The notes beneath the pieces are model-generated. The model made no database searches and was not told where the DNA came from. It was given only the letters and a program-made list of their open reading frames with translations. Positions 9,330-23,000 of a stretch of DNA of 64,000 nt are shown here, in pieces (positions within the stretch are counted from its first letter, which is position 1; every line of letters starts with the position of its first letter). Location of the stretch: NCBI GenBank assembly GCA_027924585.1, contig BSBM01000200.1:3224001-3288000 (forward strand). Reading direction: 5' to 3'. Made by a program: the position numbers and the translations under genes. The DNA is from Larix kaempferi (Eukaryota; Streptophyta; Pinopsida; Pinales; Pinaceae).

Positions 9330-9937
9330 TGTTGATGTATATGTAACTTCGGAATGTATTTCATCTGTATATTATATTTATATTTATTGTACCCTTATAA
9401 GAGATGTGTTATTCCTCTATAAGGAAGTGTCGTCATGTGGATTGACAAGTGTCGCAAGTGGGTGTACTTGCCGATGGGTTATTAGACCACCTTATGGGGT
9501 CGGCCCTGATTAATATATAATATAATGTGGGTGTATCAAAGTAGACAAGTCGGCCCCAGTAGGTCACTGGGAAAAAAGGTGAGTATAAATAGAGATAGGA
9601 GATCTCTATTTTACTCACTCGGAAAAGTAACTATCTCTCTCTCTGAAAAGTGGCGCACTAGTGAGGAGGAGGAGGATCATCTGCTAGGAGACTATCTCAG
9701 TGTTATTTGGTTGTATTTTGGTTGAGCCATTGCTCTCTCTATCTCTGAGGAAGTTGTGGGGTTTTTCACCTTAGGGTTTTCCCCACGGAAACTCTGTGTC
9801 TCTTGTCTCTATGCTTTTGATCCTTGTGATGCTTGTGATGCTTGTCATATTATGATTGTCATGCATTGATATACTGTAGATGTTATTCTCTCAGCAAAGA
9901 TCCTATAGTATTGTGATTTAATACTAAAAATTTAACA
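9330..9937 (+). repeat. 3' long terminal repeat
   Basis: 608 bp, same ends as the 5' LTR. It differs at nine positions, for example GATGTGTT against GATGAGTT in U3, CCACCTTA against CCACGTTA, and CCACGGAAA against CCACGAAA near the telobox. There is no indel. It would supply polyadenylation of the element RNA. Its own promoter copy could also fire rightward into the satellite. Confidence 0.97.
9584..9591 (+). promoter_or_regulatory. TATA box of the 3' LTR (TATAAATA)
   Basis: Same position (254 bp into the LTR) as in the 5' copy and unchanged. Transcription from it would leave the element within about 330 bp and read into the satellite in the direction shown here. Confidence 0.65.
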
Positions 9938-9942
9938 TTGCG
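9938..9942 (+). repeat. Right target-site duplication TTGCG
   Basis: Second copy of the 5-bp target, followed by CAATCGTCCGG, which completes the interrupted monomer: 160 bp on the left plus 13 bp on the right make 173. Confidence 0.97.
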
Positions 9943-11051
9943 CAATCGTCCGGAAATAAGAAAAGCTTACTTCCACCATTTTTTAAAATCACAGCTTCTA
10001 GAAGGTTTACATGATTTCGTAAAAAACACGAGTTTTTAGAAAATGTGTTTTATTTCATAAATGGAATCAACAAAGTATGCACATTCTATGTCATAACGAA
10101 TTTCTATAGTTTGCGCATGCGTTCGGAAATAAGAAAAGCTTACTTCCCCCGTTTTTTAAAATCACAGCTTCTAGAAGATTTACATGATTTCTTAAAAAAC
10201 ACGAGTTTTTAGAAAATGTGTTTTATTTCATAAATGGAATCAACAAAGTATGCACATTCTACGTCATAACGACTTTCTATAGTTTGCGCATGCGTTTGGA
10301 AATAAGAAAAGCTTACTTCCCCCATTTTTTAAAATCACAGCTTCCAGAAGGTTTACATGATTTCTTAAAAAACACGAGTTTTTAGAAAATGTGTTTTATT
10401 TCATAAATGGAATCAACAAAGTATGCACATTCTACGTCATAACGACTTTCTATAGTTTGCGCATTCGTACGGAAATAAGAAAAGCTTACTTCCACCGTTT
10501 TTTAAAATCACAGCTTCTAGAAGGTTTACATGATTTCGTAAAAAACACGACTTTTTAGAAAATGTATTTTATTTGATAAATGGAATCTACAAAGTATGCA
10601 CATTCTAGGTCATAATGACTTTCTATAGTTTGCGCAAGCGTCCGGAAATAAGAAAAGCTTACTTCCCCCATTTTTTAAAATCACAGCTTCTAGAAGGTTT
10701 ACATGATTTCTTAAAAAACACGAGTTTTTAGAAAATTTGTTTTATTTCATAAATGGAATCAACAAAGTATCCACTTTCTACATCGTAATGACTTTCTATA
10801 GTTTGTGCATGAGTCCGGAAATAAGAAAAGCTTACTTCCCCCGTTTTTTAAAATCACAGCTTCTAGAAGGTTTACATGATTTCGTAAAAAAAATGGGGTT
10901 TTAGAAAATGTGTTTTATTTCATAAATGGAATCTACAAAGTATGCACATTCTACGTCATAACGACTTTCTATAGATTGCGATTGCGTCCGGAAATAAGAA
11001 AAGCTTACTTCCACCGTTTTTTAAAATCACAGCTTCTAGAAGGTTTACATG

Positions 11052-12110
11052 ATTTCATAAAAAACACGAGTTTTTAGAAAATGTGTTTTATTTCATAAAT
11101 GGAATCAACAAAGTATGCACATTCTACGTCATAACGACTTTCTATACTTTGCGCATGCGTTTGGAAATAAGAAAAGCTTACTTCCACCGTTTTTTAAAAT
11201 CACAGCTTCTAGAAGGTTTACATGATTTCTTAAAAAACACGAGTTTTTAGAAAATGTGCTTTATTTCATAAATAGAATCAACAAAGTATGCACATTCTAT
11301 GTCATAACGACTTTCTATATTTTGCGCATGCGTCCGGAAATAAGAAAAGCTTAATTCCACCGTTTTTTAAAATCACAGCTTCTAGAAGGTTTACATGATT
11401 TCGTAAAAAATACGAGTTTTTAGAAAATTTTCTTTATTTCATAAATGGAATCTACAAAGTATGCACATTCTACGTCATAACGACTTTCTATAGGTTATGC
11501 ATGCGTCCGGAAATAAGAAAAGCTTACTTCCACCGTTTTTTAAAATCACAGCTTCTAGAAGGTTTACATGATTTCATAAAAAACACGAGTTTTTAGAAAA
11601 TGTGTTTTATTTCATAAATGGAATCTACAAAGTATGCACATTCTACGTCATAACGACTTTCTATAGTTTATGCATGCGTCCGGAAATAAGAAAAGCTTAC
11701 TTCCACCGTTATTTAAAATCACAGCTTCTAGAAGGTTTACTTGGTTTCGTAAAAAACACGAGTTTTTAGAAAATGTGTTTTATTTCATAAATGGAATCTA
11801 CAAAGTATGCACATTCTACGTCATAACGACTTTCTATAGTTTGCGCATGCGTCCGGAAATAAGAAAAGCTTACTTAACCCGTTTTTCAAAATCACAGCTT
11901 CTAGAAGGTTTACATGATTTCTTAAAAAACACGAATTTTTAGAAAATTTCTTTTATTTCATAAATGGAATCAACAAACTATGCACTTTCAACATCGTAAC
12001 GACTTTCTATAGTTTGCGCATGCGTCCGGAAATAAGAAAAGCTTACTTCCACCGTTTTTTAAAATCACAGCTTCTAGAAGGTTTACATGATTTCGTAAAA
12101 AATACGAGTT
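11052..12110 (+). repeat. Monomer run related to 15549-16620 (26-monomer spacing)
   Basis: Shared ordered variants include TTTCATAAAAAACAC (11052 and 15549), CTATACTTTGCG, ATGTGCTTTATTTC, GGTTATGCATGCG and CCGTTATTTAAAATC (the GTTATTT sits at 11708 and 16205, spacing 4497 = 26 x 173 - 1). A further relative of the last unit lies at 21913, another 33 monomers on. Confidence 0.75.
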
Positions 12111-12639
12111 TTTAGAAAATGTTCTTTATTTCATAAATGGAATCTACAAAGTATGCACATTGTACGTCATAACGACTTTCTATAGTTTGCGCATGCGTCC
12201 TGAAATAAGAAAAGCTTACTTCCCCGGTTTTTTAAAATCACAGCTTCTAGAAGGTTTACATGATTTCTTAAAAAACACAAGTTTTTAGAAAATTTGTTTT
12301 ATTTCATAAATGGAATCAACAAAGTATGCACATTCTACGTCGTAACGACTTTCTATAGTTTGCGCATGCGTCCGGAAATAAGAAAAGCTTACTTCCACCG
12401 TTTTTTAAAATCACAGCTTCTGGAAGGTTTACATGATTTCTAAAAAAAACGAGTTTTTAGAAAATGTGTTTTATTTCATAAATGGAATCAATAAAGTATG
12501 CACATTCTTCGTCTTAACGACTTTCTATAGTTTATGCATGCGTTTGGAAATAAGAAAAGCTTACTTCCCCCATTTTTTAAAATCACAGCTTCTAGAAGGT
12601 TTACATGATTTCTTAAAAAACACGAGTTTTTAGAAAATG

Positions 12640-15010
12640 TGTTTTATTTCATAAATGGAATCAACAAAGTATGCACATTCTACGTCATAATGACTTTCTA
12701 TAGTTTGCGCATGCGTCAGGAAATAAGAAAAGCTTACTTCCACCGTTTTTTAAAATCACAGCTTCTAGAAGGTTTACATGATTTCGTAAAAAACATGACT
12801 TTTTAGAAAATGTGTTTTATTTGATAAATGAAATCTACAAAGTATGCACATTCTAGGTCACAACAACTTTCTATAGTTTGCGCATGCGTCCGGAAATAAG
12901 AAAAGCTTACTTCCCCCGTTTTTTAAAATCACAACTTCTAGAAGGTTTACATGATTTCTTAAAAAACACGAGTTTTTAGAAAATGTGTTTTATTTCATAA
13001 ATGGAATCAACAAAGTATGCACATTCTACGTCATAACGACTTTCTATAGTTTGCGCATGCGTTTGGAAATAAGAAAAGCTTACTTCCCCCGTTTTTTAAA
13101 ATCACAGCTTCTAGAAGGTTTACATGATTTGGTAAAAAACACGAGTTTTTAGAAAATGTGTTTTATTTCATAAATGCAATCAACAAAGTATGCACATTCT
13201 ACGTCATAACGACTTTCTATAGTTTGCGCAATCGTCCGGAAATAAGAAAAGCTTACTTCCACCGTTTTTAAAAATCACAGATTCTAGAAGGCTTACATAT
13301 TTTCGTAAAAAACACGAGTTTTTAGAAAATGTGTTTTATTTCATAAATGGAATCAACAAAGTATGCACATTCTACATCATAACGAATTTCTATAGTTTGC
13401 GCATGCGTTCGGAAATAAGAAAAGCTTACTTCCCCCGTTTTTTAAAATCACAGCTTCTAGAAGGTTTACATGATTTCTTAAAAAACACGAGTTTTTAGAA
13501 AATGTGTTTTATTTCATAAATGGAATCAACAAAGTATGCACATTCTACGTCATAACGACTTTCTATAGTTTGCGCATGCGTTTGGAAATAAGAAAAGCTT
13601 ACTTCCCCCGTTTTTTAAAATCACAGCTTCTAGAAGGTTTACCTGATTTGTTAAAAAACACGAGTTTTTAGAAAATGTGTTTTATTTCATAAATGGAATC
13701 AAGAAAGTATGCACATTCTAGGTCATAACGACTTTCTATAGTTTGCGCAATCGTCCGGAAATAAGAAAAGCTTACTTCCACCGTTTTTTAAAATCACAGC
13801 TTCTAGAAGGTTTACATGATTTCGTAAAAAACATGAGTTTTTAGAAAATGTGTTTTATTTCATATATGGAATCAACAAAGTATGCACATTCTACGTCATA
13901 ACGAATTTCTATAGTTTACGCATGCGTTCGGAAATAAGAAAAGCTTACTTCCACCGTTTTTTAAAATCACAGCTTCTAGAAGGTTTACATGATTTCGTAA
14001 AAAACATGAGTTTTTAGAAAATGTGTTTTATTTCATAAATGGAATCAACAAAGTATGCACATTCTACGTCATAACGACTTTCTATAGTTTGCGCATTCGT
14101 CCGGAAATAAGAAAAGCTTACTTCCACCGTTTTTTAAAATCACAGCTTCTAGAAGGTTTACATGATTTCGTAAAAAACACGACTTTTTAGAAAATGTGTT
14201 TTATTTGATAAATGGAATCTACAAAGTATGCACATTCTAGCTCCTAACGACTTTCTATAGTTTGCACAAGCGTCCGGAAATAAGAAAAGCTTACTTCCCC
14301 CGTTTTTTAAAATCACAGCTTCTAGAAGGTTTACATGATTTCTTAAAAAACACGAGTTTTTAGAAAATGTGTTTTATTTCATAAATGGAATCAACAAAGT
14401 ATGCACATTCTATGTCATAACGACTTTCTATAGTTTGCGCATGCGTTTGGAAATAAGAAAAGCTTACTTCCCCCGTTTTTTAAAATCACAGCTTCTAGAA
14501 GGTTTACATGATTTGTTAAAAAACACGAGTTTTTAGAAAATGTGTTTTATTTCATAAATGGAATCAACAAATTATGCACATTCTACGTCACAACGACTTT
14601 CTATAGTTTGCGCAATCGTCCGGAAATAAGAAAAGCTTACTTCCACCGTTTTTTAAAATCACAACTTCTAGAAGGTTTACATGATTTCGTAAAAAACACG
14701 AGTTTTTAGAAAATGTGTTTTATTTCATAAATGGAATCAACAAAGTATGCACACAATACGTCATAACGAATTTCTATAGTTTGCGCATGCGTCCGTAAAT
14801 AAGAAAAGCTTACTTCCCCCGTTTTTTAAAATCACAGCTTCTAGAAGGTTTACATGATTTCGTAACAAACACGGGTTTTTAGAAAATGTGTTTTATTTCA
14901 TAAATGGAATCCACAAAGTATGCACATTCTACGTCATAACGAATTTCTATAGTTTGCGCATGCGTCCGGAAATAAGAAAAGCTTACTTCCACCGTTTTTT
15001 AAAATCACAG
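12640..15010 (+). repeat. Segment duplicated at 17657-20030 (29-monomer spacing), copy 1
   Basis: About 13.7 monomers share an ordered set of private variants with the later copy. They include GTCAGGAAATAAG (12714 and 17731), GATTTGGTAAAA (13131 and 18148, exactly 5017 bp = 29 x 173), ACATATTTTCG, TACCTGATTTG, CATATATGG and GTCCGTAAAT (14791 and 19809). Small indels explain the 1-bp drift. Outside these limits the order of variants no longer agrees. Confidence 0.85.
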
Positions 15011-15149
15011 CTTCTAGAAGGTTTACATGATTTCTTAAAAAACACGAGTTTTTAGAAAATTTGTTTTATTTCATAAATGGAATCAACAAAGTATCCACTT
15101 TCTACATCGTAACGACTTTCTATAATTTGTGCATGAGTCCGGAAATAAG

Positions 15150-15490
15150 AAAAGCTTACTTCCCCCGTTTTTTAAAATCACAGCTTCTAGAAGGTTTACA
15201 TGATTTCGTAAAAAAAACGGGGTTTTAGAAAATGTGTTTTATTTCATAAATGGAATCTACAAAGTATGCACCTTCTACGTCATAACGACTTTCTATAGTT
15301 TGCGATTGCGTCCGGAAATAAGAAAAGCTTACTTCCCCCGTTTTTTAAAATCACAGCTTCTAGAAGGTTTACATGATTTCGTAAAAAAAACGGGGTTTTA
15401 GAAAATGTGTTTTATTTCATAAATGGAATCTACAAAGTATGCACATTCTACCTCATAACGACTTTCTATAGTTTGCGATTGCGTCCGGAA
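15150..15490 (+). repeat. Single-monomer duplication with AACGGGGTTTTAG variant
   Basis: Two successive units carry the rare GTAAAAAAAACGGGG block (about 15208 and 15381) and the GCGATTGCG end. They differ at only two or so positions. A third relative is near 10888. This is the smallest-scale tandem duplication seen in the array. Confidence 0.8.
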
Positions 15491-16251
15491 ATAAGAAAAG
15501 CTTACTTCCACCTATTTTTAAAATCACAGCTTCTAGAAGGTTTACATGATTTCATAAAAAACACGAGTTTTTAGAAAATGTGTTTTATTTCATAAATGGA
15601 ATCAACAAAGTATGCACATTCTACGTCATAACGACTTTCTATACTTTGCGCATGCGTTTGGAAATAAGAAAAGCTTACTTCTCCCGTTTTTTAAAATCAC
15701 AGCTTCTAGAAGGTTTACATGATTTCTTAAAAAACACAAGTTTTTAGAAAATGTGCTTTATTTCATAAATAGAATCAACAAAGTATGCACATTCTATGTC
15801 ATAACGACTTTCTATATTTTGCACATGCGTCCGGAAATAAGAAAAGCTTACTTCCACCGATTTTTAAAATCACAGCTTCTAGAAGGTTTACATGATTTCG
15901 TAAAAAATACGAGTTTTTAGAAAATGTTCTTTATTTCATAAATGGAATCTACAAAGTATGCACATTCTACGTCATAACGACTTTCTATAGGTTATGCATG
16001 CGTCCAGAAATAAGAAAAGCTTACTTCCACCGTTTTTTAAAATCACAGCTTCTAGAAGGTTTACTTGGTTTCGTAAAAAACACGAGTTTTTAGAAAATGT
16101 GTTTTATTTCATAAATGGAATCTACAAAGTATGCACATTCTATGTCATAACGACTTTCTATAGTTTATGCATGCGTCCGGAAATAAGAAAAGCTTACTTC
16201 CACCGTTATTTAAAATCACAGCTTCTAGAAGGTTTACTTGGTTTCGTAAAA

Positions 16252-17523
16252 AACACGAGTTTTTAGAAAATGTGTTTTATTTCATAAATGGAATCTACAA
16301 AGTATGCACATTCTACGTCATAACGACTTTCTATAGTTTGCGCATGCGTCCGGAAATAAGAAAAGCTTACTTACCCCGTTTTTTAAAATCACAGCTTCTA
16401 GAAGGTTTACATGATTTCTTAAAAAACACGAGTTTTTAGAAAATTTCTTTTATTTCATAAATGGAATCAACAAAGTATGCACTTTCAACATCGTAACGAC
16501 TTTCTATAGTTTGCGCATGCGTCCGGAAATAGGAAAAGCTTACTTCCACCGTTTTTTAAAATCACAGCTTCTAGAAGGTTTACATGATTTCGTAAAAAAT
16601 ACGAGTTTTTAGAAAATGTTCTTTATTTCATAAATGGAATCTACAAAGCATGCACATTGTACGTCATAACGACTTTCTGTAGTTTGTGCATGCGTCCTGA
16701 AATAAGAAAAGCTTACTTCCACGGTTTTTTAAAATCACAGCTTCTAGAAGGTTTACATGATTTCTTAAAAAACACGAGTTTTTAGAAAATTTGTTTTATT
16801 TCATAAATGGAATCAACAAAGTATGCACATTCTACGTCGTAACGACTTTCTATAGTTTGCGCATGCGTCCGGAAATAAGAAAAGCTTACTTCCACCGTTT
16901 TTTAAAATCACAGCTTCTGGAAGGTTTACATGATTTCTAAAAAAACACGAGTTTTTAGAAAATGTGTTTTATTTCATAAATGGAATCTACAAAGTATGCA
17001 CATTCTACGTCATAACGACTTTCTATAGTTTGCGCATGCGTCCGGAAATAAGAAAAGCTTACTTACCCCGTTTTTTAAAATCACAGCTTCTAGAAGGTTT
17101 ACATGATTTCTTAAAAAACACGAGTTTTTAGAAAATTTCTTTTATTTCATAAATGGAATCAACAAAGTATGCACTTTCAACATCGTAACGACTTTCTATA
17201 GTTTGCGCATGCGTCCGGAAATAGGAAAAGCTTACTTCCACCGTTTTTTAAAATCACAGCTTCTAGAAGGTTTACATGATTTCGTAAAAAATACGAGTTT
17301 TTAGAAAATGTTCTTTATTTCATAAATGGAATCTACAAAGCATGCACATTGTACGTCATAACGACTTTCTGTAGTTTGTGCATGCGTCCTGAAATAAGAA
17401 AAGCTTACTTCCACGGTTTTTTAAAATCACAGCTTCTAGAAGGTTTACATGATTTCTTAAAAAACACGAGTTTTTAGAAAATTTGTTTTATTTCATAAAT
17501 GGAATCAACAAAGTATGCACATT
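16252..17523 (+). repeat. Four-monomer tandem duplication (692-bp spacing)
   Basis: Positions 16252-16831 recur at 16944-17523. Shared private variants are CTTACCCCG (TT at 16371 and 17063), TTTCAACATCG, GAAATAGGAAAAG, AAAGCATGCAC and TTTCTGTAGTTTGTG. The following unit with CCACGG at its start is then repeated once more at single-monomer spacing (about 17415 and 17588). Confidence 0.85.
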
Positions 17524-17656
17524 ATACGTCATAACGACTTTCTGTAGTTTGTGCATGCGTCCTGAAATAAGAAAAGCTTACTTCCACGGTTTTTTAAAAT
17601 CACAGCTTCTAGAAGGTTTACATGATTTCTTAAAAAACACGAGTTTTTAGAAAATG

Positions 17657-20030
17657 TGTTTTATTTCATAAATGGAATACACAAAGTATGCACATTCTAC
17701 ATCATAATGACTTTCTATAGTTTGCGCATGCGTCAGGAAATAAGAAAAGCTTACTTCCATCGTTTTTTAAAATCATAGCTTCTAGAAGGTTTACATGATT
17801 TCGTAAAAAACATGACTTTTTAGAAAATGTGTTTTATTTGATAAATGAAATCTACAAAGTATGCACATTCTAGGTCATAACAACTTTCTATAGTTTGCGC
17901 ATGCGTCCGGAAATAAGAAAAGCTTACTTCCCCCGTTTTTTAAAATCACAGCTTCTAGAAGGTTTACATGATTTCTTAAAAAACACGAGTTTTTATAAAA
18001 TGTGTTTTATTTCATAAATGGAATCAACAAAGTATGCACATTCTACGTCATAACGACTTTCTATAGTTTGCGCATGCGCTTGGAAATAAGAAAAGCTTAC
18101 TTCCCCCGTTTTTTAAAATCACAGCTTCTAGAAGGTTTACATGATTTGGTAAAAAACACGAGTTTTTAGAAAATGTGTTTTATTCATCAATGCAATCAAC
18201 AAAGTATGCACATTCTACGTCATAACGACTTTCTATAGTTTGCGCAATCGTCCGGAAATAAGAAAAGCTTACTTCCACCGTTTTTTAAAATCACAGCTTC
18301 TAGAAGGCTTACATATTTTCGTAAAAAACATGACTTTTTTAGAAAATGTGTTTTATTTCATAAATGGAATCAACAAAGTATGCACATTCGACATCATAAC
18401 GAATTTCTATAGTTTGCGCATGCGTTCGGAAATAAGAAAAGCTTACTTCCCCCGTTTTTTAAAATCACAGCTTCTAGAAGGTTTACATGATTTCTTAAAA
18501 AACACGAGTTTTTAGAAAATGTGTTTTATTTCATAAATGGAATCAACAAAGTATGCACATTCTACGTCATAACGACTTTCTATAGTTTGCGCATGCGTTT
18601 GGAAATAAGAAAAGCTTACTTCCCCCATTTTTTAAAATCACAGCTTCTAGAAGGTTTACCTGATTTGTTAAAAAACACGAGTTTTTTGAAAATGTGTTTT
18701 ATTTCATAAATGGAATCAAGAAAGTATGCACATTCTAGGTCATAACGAATTTCTATAGTTTGCGCAATCGTCCGGAAATAAGAAAAGCTTACTTCCACCG
18801 TTTTTTAAAATCACAGCTTCTAGAATGTTTACATGATTTCGTAAAAAACATGAGTTTTTAGAAAATGTGTTTTTATTTCATATATGGAATCAAAAAAGTA
18901 TGCACATTCTACGTCATAACGAATTTCTATAGTTTACGCATGCGTTCGGAAATAAGAAAAGCTTACTTCCACCGTTTTTTAAAATCACAGCTTCTAGAAG
19001 GTTTACATGATTTCGTAAAAAACATGAGTTTTTAGAAAATGTGTTTTATTTCATAAATGGAATCAACAAAGTATGCACATTCTACGTCATAACGACTTTC
19101 TATAGTTTGCGCATTCGTCCGAAAATAAGAAAAGCTTACTTCCACCGTTTTTTAAAATCACAGCTTCTAGAAGGTTTACATGATTTCGTAAAAAACACGA
19201 CTTTTTAGAAAATGTGTTTTATTTGATAAATGGAATCTACAAAGTATGCACATTCTAGCTCATAACGACTTTCTATAGTTTGCGCAAGCGTCCGGAAATA
19301 AGAAAAGCTTACTTCCCCCGTTTTTTAAAATCACAGCTTCTAGAAGGTTTACATGATTTCTTAAAAAACACGAGTTTTTAGAAAATGTGTTTTATTTCAT
19401 AAATGGAATCAACAAAGTATGCACATTCTACGTCATAACGACTTTCTATAGTTTGCGCATGCGTTTGGAAATAAGAAAAGCTTACTTCCCCCGTTTTTTA
19501 AAATCACAGCTTCTAGAAGGTTTACATGATTTCTTAAAAAACACGAGTTTTTAGAAAATGTGTTTTATTTCATAAATGGAATCAACAAATTATGCACATT
19601 CTACGTCACAACGACTTTCTATAGTTTGCGCAATCGTCCGGAAAAAAGAAAAGCTTACTTCCACCGTTTTTTAAAATCACAACTTCTAGAAGGTTTACAT
19701 GATTTCGTAAAAAACACGAGTTTTTAGAAAATGTGTTTTATTTCATAAATGGAATCAACAAAGTATGCACATAATACGTCATAACGAATTTCTATAGTTT
19801 GCGCATGCGTCCGTAAATAAGAAAAGCTTACTTCCCCCGTTTTTTAAAATCACAGCTTCTAGAAGGTTTACATGATTTCGTAAAAAACACGGGTTTTTAG
19901 AAAATGTGTTTTATTTCATAAATGGAATCCACAAAGTATGCACATTCTACGTCATAACGACTTTCTATAGTTTGCGCATGCGTCCGGAAATAAGAAAAGC
20001 TTACTTCCACCGTTTTTTAAAATCACAGCT
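17657..20030 (+). repeat. Segment duplicated from 12640-15010, copy 2
   Basis: The counterpart of the segment at 12640-15010, in the same order and orientation. It differs by scattered substitutions and by indels of one base or so (TATTCATCAATG at 18181, an extra T near 18870). The divergence shows that it is older than the block at the left window edge. Confidence 0.85.
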
Positions 20031-23000
20031 TCTAGAAGGTTTACATGATTTCATAAAAAACACGAGTTTTTAGAAAATGTGTTTTATTTCATAAATGGAA
20101 TCAACAAAGTATGCACATTCTACGTCATAACGACTTTCTATACTTTGCGCATGCGTCCGGAAATAAGAAAAGCTTACTTCCCCCGTTTTTTAAAATCACA
20201 GCTTCTAGAAGGTTTACATGATTTCTTAAAAAACACGAGTTTTTAGAAAATGTGTTTTATTTCATAAATGGTATCAACAAAGTATGCACATTCTATGTCA
20301 TAACGACTTTCTATAGTTTGCGCATGCGTTTGGAAATAAGAAAAGCTTACTTCCCCGTTTTTTAAAATCACAGCTTCTAGAAGGTTTACATGATTTCGTA
20401 AAAAACACGAGTTTTTAGAAAATGTGTTTTATTTCATAAATAGAATCAAGAAAGTATGCACATTCTACGTCATAACGACTTTATATAGTTTGCGCATGCG
20501 TCCAGAAATAAGAAAAGCGTAATCAATCGTTTTTTAAAATCACAGCTTCTAGAAGGTTTACATGATTTCGTAAAAAACACGAGTTTTTAGAAAATGTGTT
20601 TTATTTCATAAATGGAATCTACAAAGTATGCACATTCTACGTCATACCGACATTCTATAGTTTGCGCATGCGTCCGGAAATACGAAAAGCTTACTTCTAC
20701 CGTTTTTTAAAATCACAGCTTCTAAAAGGTTTACATGATTTCGTAAAAAACATGAGTTTTTAGAAAATGTGTTTTATTTCATAAATGGAATCTACAAAGT
20801 ATGCACATTCTACGTCATAACGAATTTCTATAGTTTGCACATGCGTCCGGAAATAAGAAAAGCTTACTTCCACCGTTTTTTAAAATCACAGCTTCTAGAA
20901 GGTTTACATGATTTCGTAAAAAACACGAGTTTTTAGAAAATGTGTTTTATTTCATAAATGGAATCTACAAAGTATGCACATTCTACGTCATAACGACTTT
21001 CTATAGTTTGCGCAATCGTCCGGAAATAAGAAAAGCTTACTTCCACTGTTTTTTAAAATCACAGCTTCTAGAAGGTTTACATGATTTCGTAAAAAACACG
21101 AGTTTTTAGAAAATGTGTTTTATTTCATCAATGGAATCAACAAAGTATGCACATTCTACGTCATAACGAATTTCTATAGTTTGCGCATGCGTCCGGAAAT
21201 AAGAAAAGCTTAGTTCCCTTGTTTTTTAAAATCACAGCTTCTAGAAGGTTTACATGATTTCGTAAAAAACACGGGTTTTTAGAAAATGTGTTTTATTTCA
21301 TAAATGGAATCTACAAAGTATGCACATTCTACGTCATAACGACTTCCTATAGTTTGCGCATGCGTCCGGAAATAAGAAAAGCTTACTTCCACCGTTTTTT
21401 AAAATCACAGCTTCTACAAGGTTTACATGATTTCCTAAAAAACACGAGTTTTTAGAAAATGTGTTTTATTTCATAAATGGAATCAATAAAGTATGCACAT
21501 TCTACGTCATAACGACTTTCTATACTTTGCGCATGCGTTTGGAAATAAGAAAAGCTTACTTCTCTCGTTTTTTAAAATCACAGCTTCTAGAAGGTTTACA
21601 TGATTTCTTAAAAAACACGAGTTTTTAGAAAATGTGCTTTATTTCATAAATAGAATCAACAAAGTATGCACATTCTATGTCATAACCACTTTCTATATTT
21701 TGCGCATGCGTCTGGAAATAAGAAAAGCTTACTTCCACCGTTTTTTAAAATCACAGCTTCTAGAAGGTTTACATGATTTCGTAAAAAATACGAGTATTTA
21801 GAAAATGTTCTTTATTTCATAAATGGAATCTACAAAGTATGCACATTCTACGTCATAACGACTTTCTATAGGTTATGCATGCGTCTGGAAATAAGAAAAG
21901 CTTACTTCCACCGTTATTTAAAATCACAGCTTCTAGAAGGTTTACTTGATTTCGTAAAAAACACGAGTTTTTAGAAAATGTGTTTTATTTCATAAATGGA
22001 ATCTACAAAGTATGCACATTCTACGTCATAACGAATTTCTATAGTTTGCGCATGCGTCCGGAAATAAGAAAAGCTTACTTCCCCCGTTTTTTAAAATCAC
22101 AGCTTCTAGAAGATTTACATGATTTCTTAAAAAACATGAGTTTTTAGAAAATTTGTTTTATTTCATAAATGGAATCAACAAAGTACGCACTTTCTACATC
22201 GTAACGACTTTCTATAGTTTGCGCATGCGTCCGGAAATAAGAAAAGCTTACTTCCACCATTTTTTAAAATCACAGCTTCTAGAAGGTTTACATGATTTCG
22301 TAAAAAATACGAGTTTTTAGAAAATGTTCTTTATTTCATAAATGGAATCTACAAAGTATGCACATTCTACGTCATAACGACTTTCTATAGTTTGCGCATG
22401 CGTCCTGAAATAAGAAAAGCTTACTTCCCCCGTTTTTTAAAATCACAGTTTCTAGAAGGTTTACATGATTTCTTAAAAAACATGAGTTTTTAGAAAATTC
22501 TTTTTATTTCATAAATGGAATCAACAAAGTACGCACTTTCTACATCGTAACGACTTTCTATAGTTTGCGCATGCGTCCGGAAATAAGAAAAGCTTACTTC
22601 CCCCGTTTTTTAAAATCACATCTTCTAGAAGGTTTACATGATTTCGTAAAAAATACGAGTTTTTAGAAAATGTTCTTTATTTCATAAATGGAATCTACAA
22701 AGTATGCACATTCTACGTCATAACGACTTTCTATAGTTTGCGCATGCGTCCGGAAATAAGAAAAGCTTACTTCCCCCGTTTTTTAAAATCACAGCTTCTA
22801 AAAGGTTTACATGATTTCGTAAAAAACACGAGTTTTTAGAAAATTTGTTTTATTTCATAAATGGAATCAACAAAGTATGCACATTCTACGTTGTAACGAC
22901 TTTCTGTAGTTTGCGCATGCGTCCGGAAATAAGAAAAGCTTACTTCCACCGTTTTTTAAAATCACAGCTTCTGGAAGGTTTACATGATTTCTAAAAAAAC

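Larger units (their letters stand above)
2583..9937 (+). mobile_element. Intact Ty1/copia LTR retrotransposon, 7355 bp
   Basis: A full-length element bounded by TG...CA and flanked by the 5-bp duplication TTGCG. Order: 5' LTR (608 bp), PBS complementary to initiator tRNA-Met, leader of 574 bp, one gag-pol ORF, a repeat-rich 3' region of about 1.5 kb, PPT, 3' LTR (608 bp). The order protease, integrase, reverse transcriptase, RNase H defines the Ty1/copia superfamily (established knowledge). The two LTRs differ at 9 of 608 positions (about 1.5%) without indels. At 1.3e-8 substitutions per site per year, a rate often used for grass LTRs, this gives very roughly 0.6 million years; a slower rate doubles it. 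The ORF is open and the main catalytic residues are present, so the copy may still be competent. I do not assign it to a named lineage; Tnt1-like (Tork/TAR side) is plausible from the protein. Confidence 0.98.
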
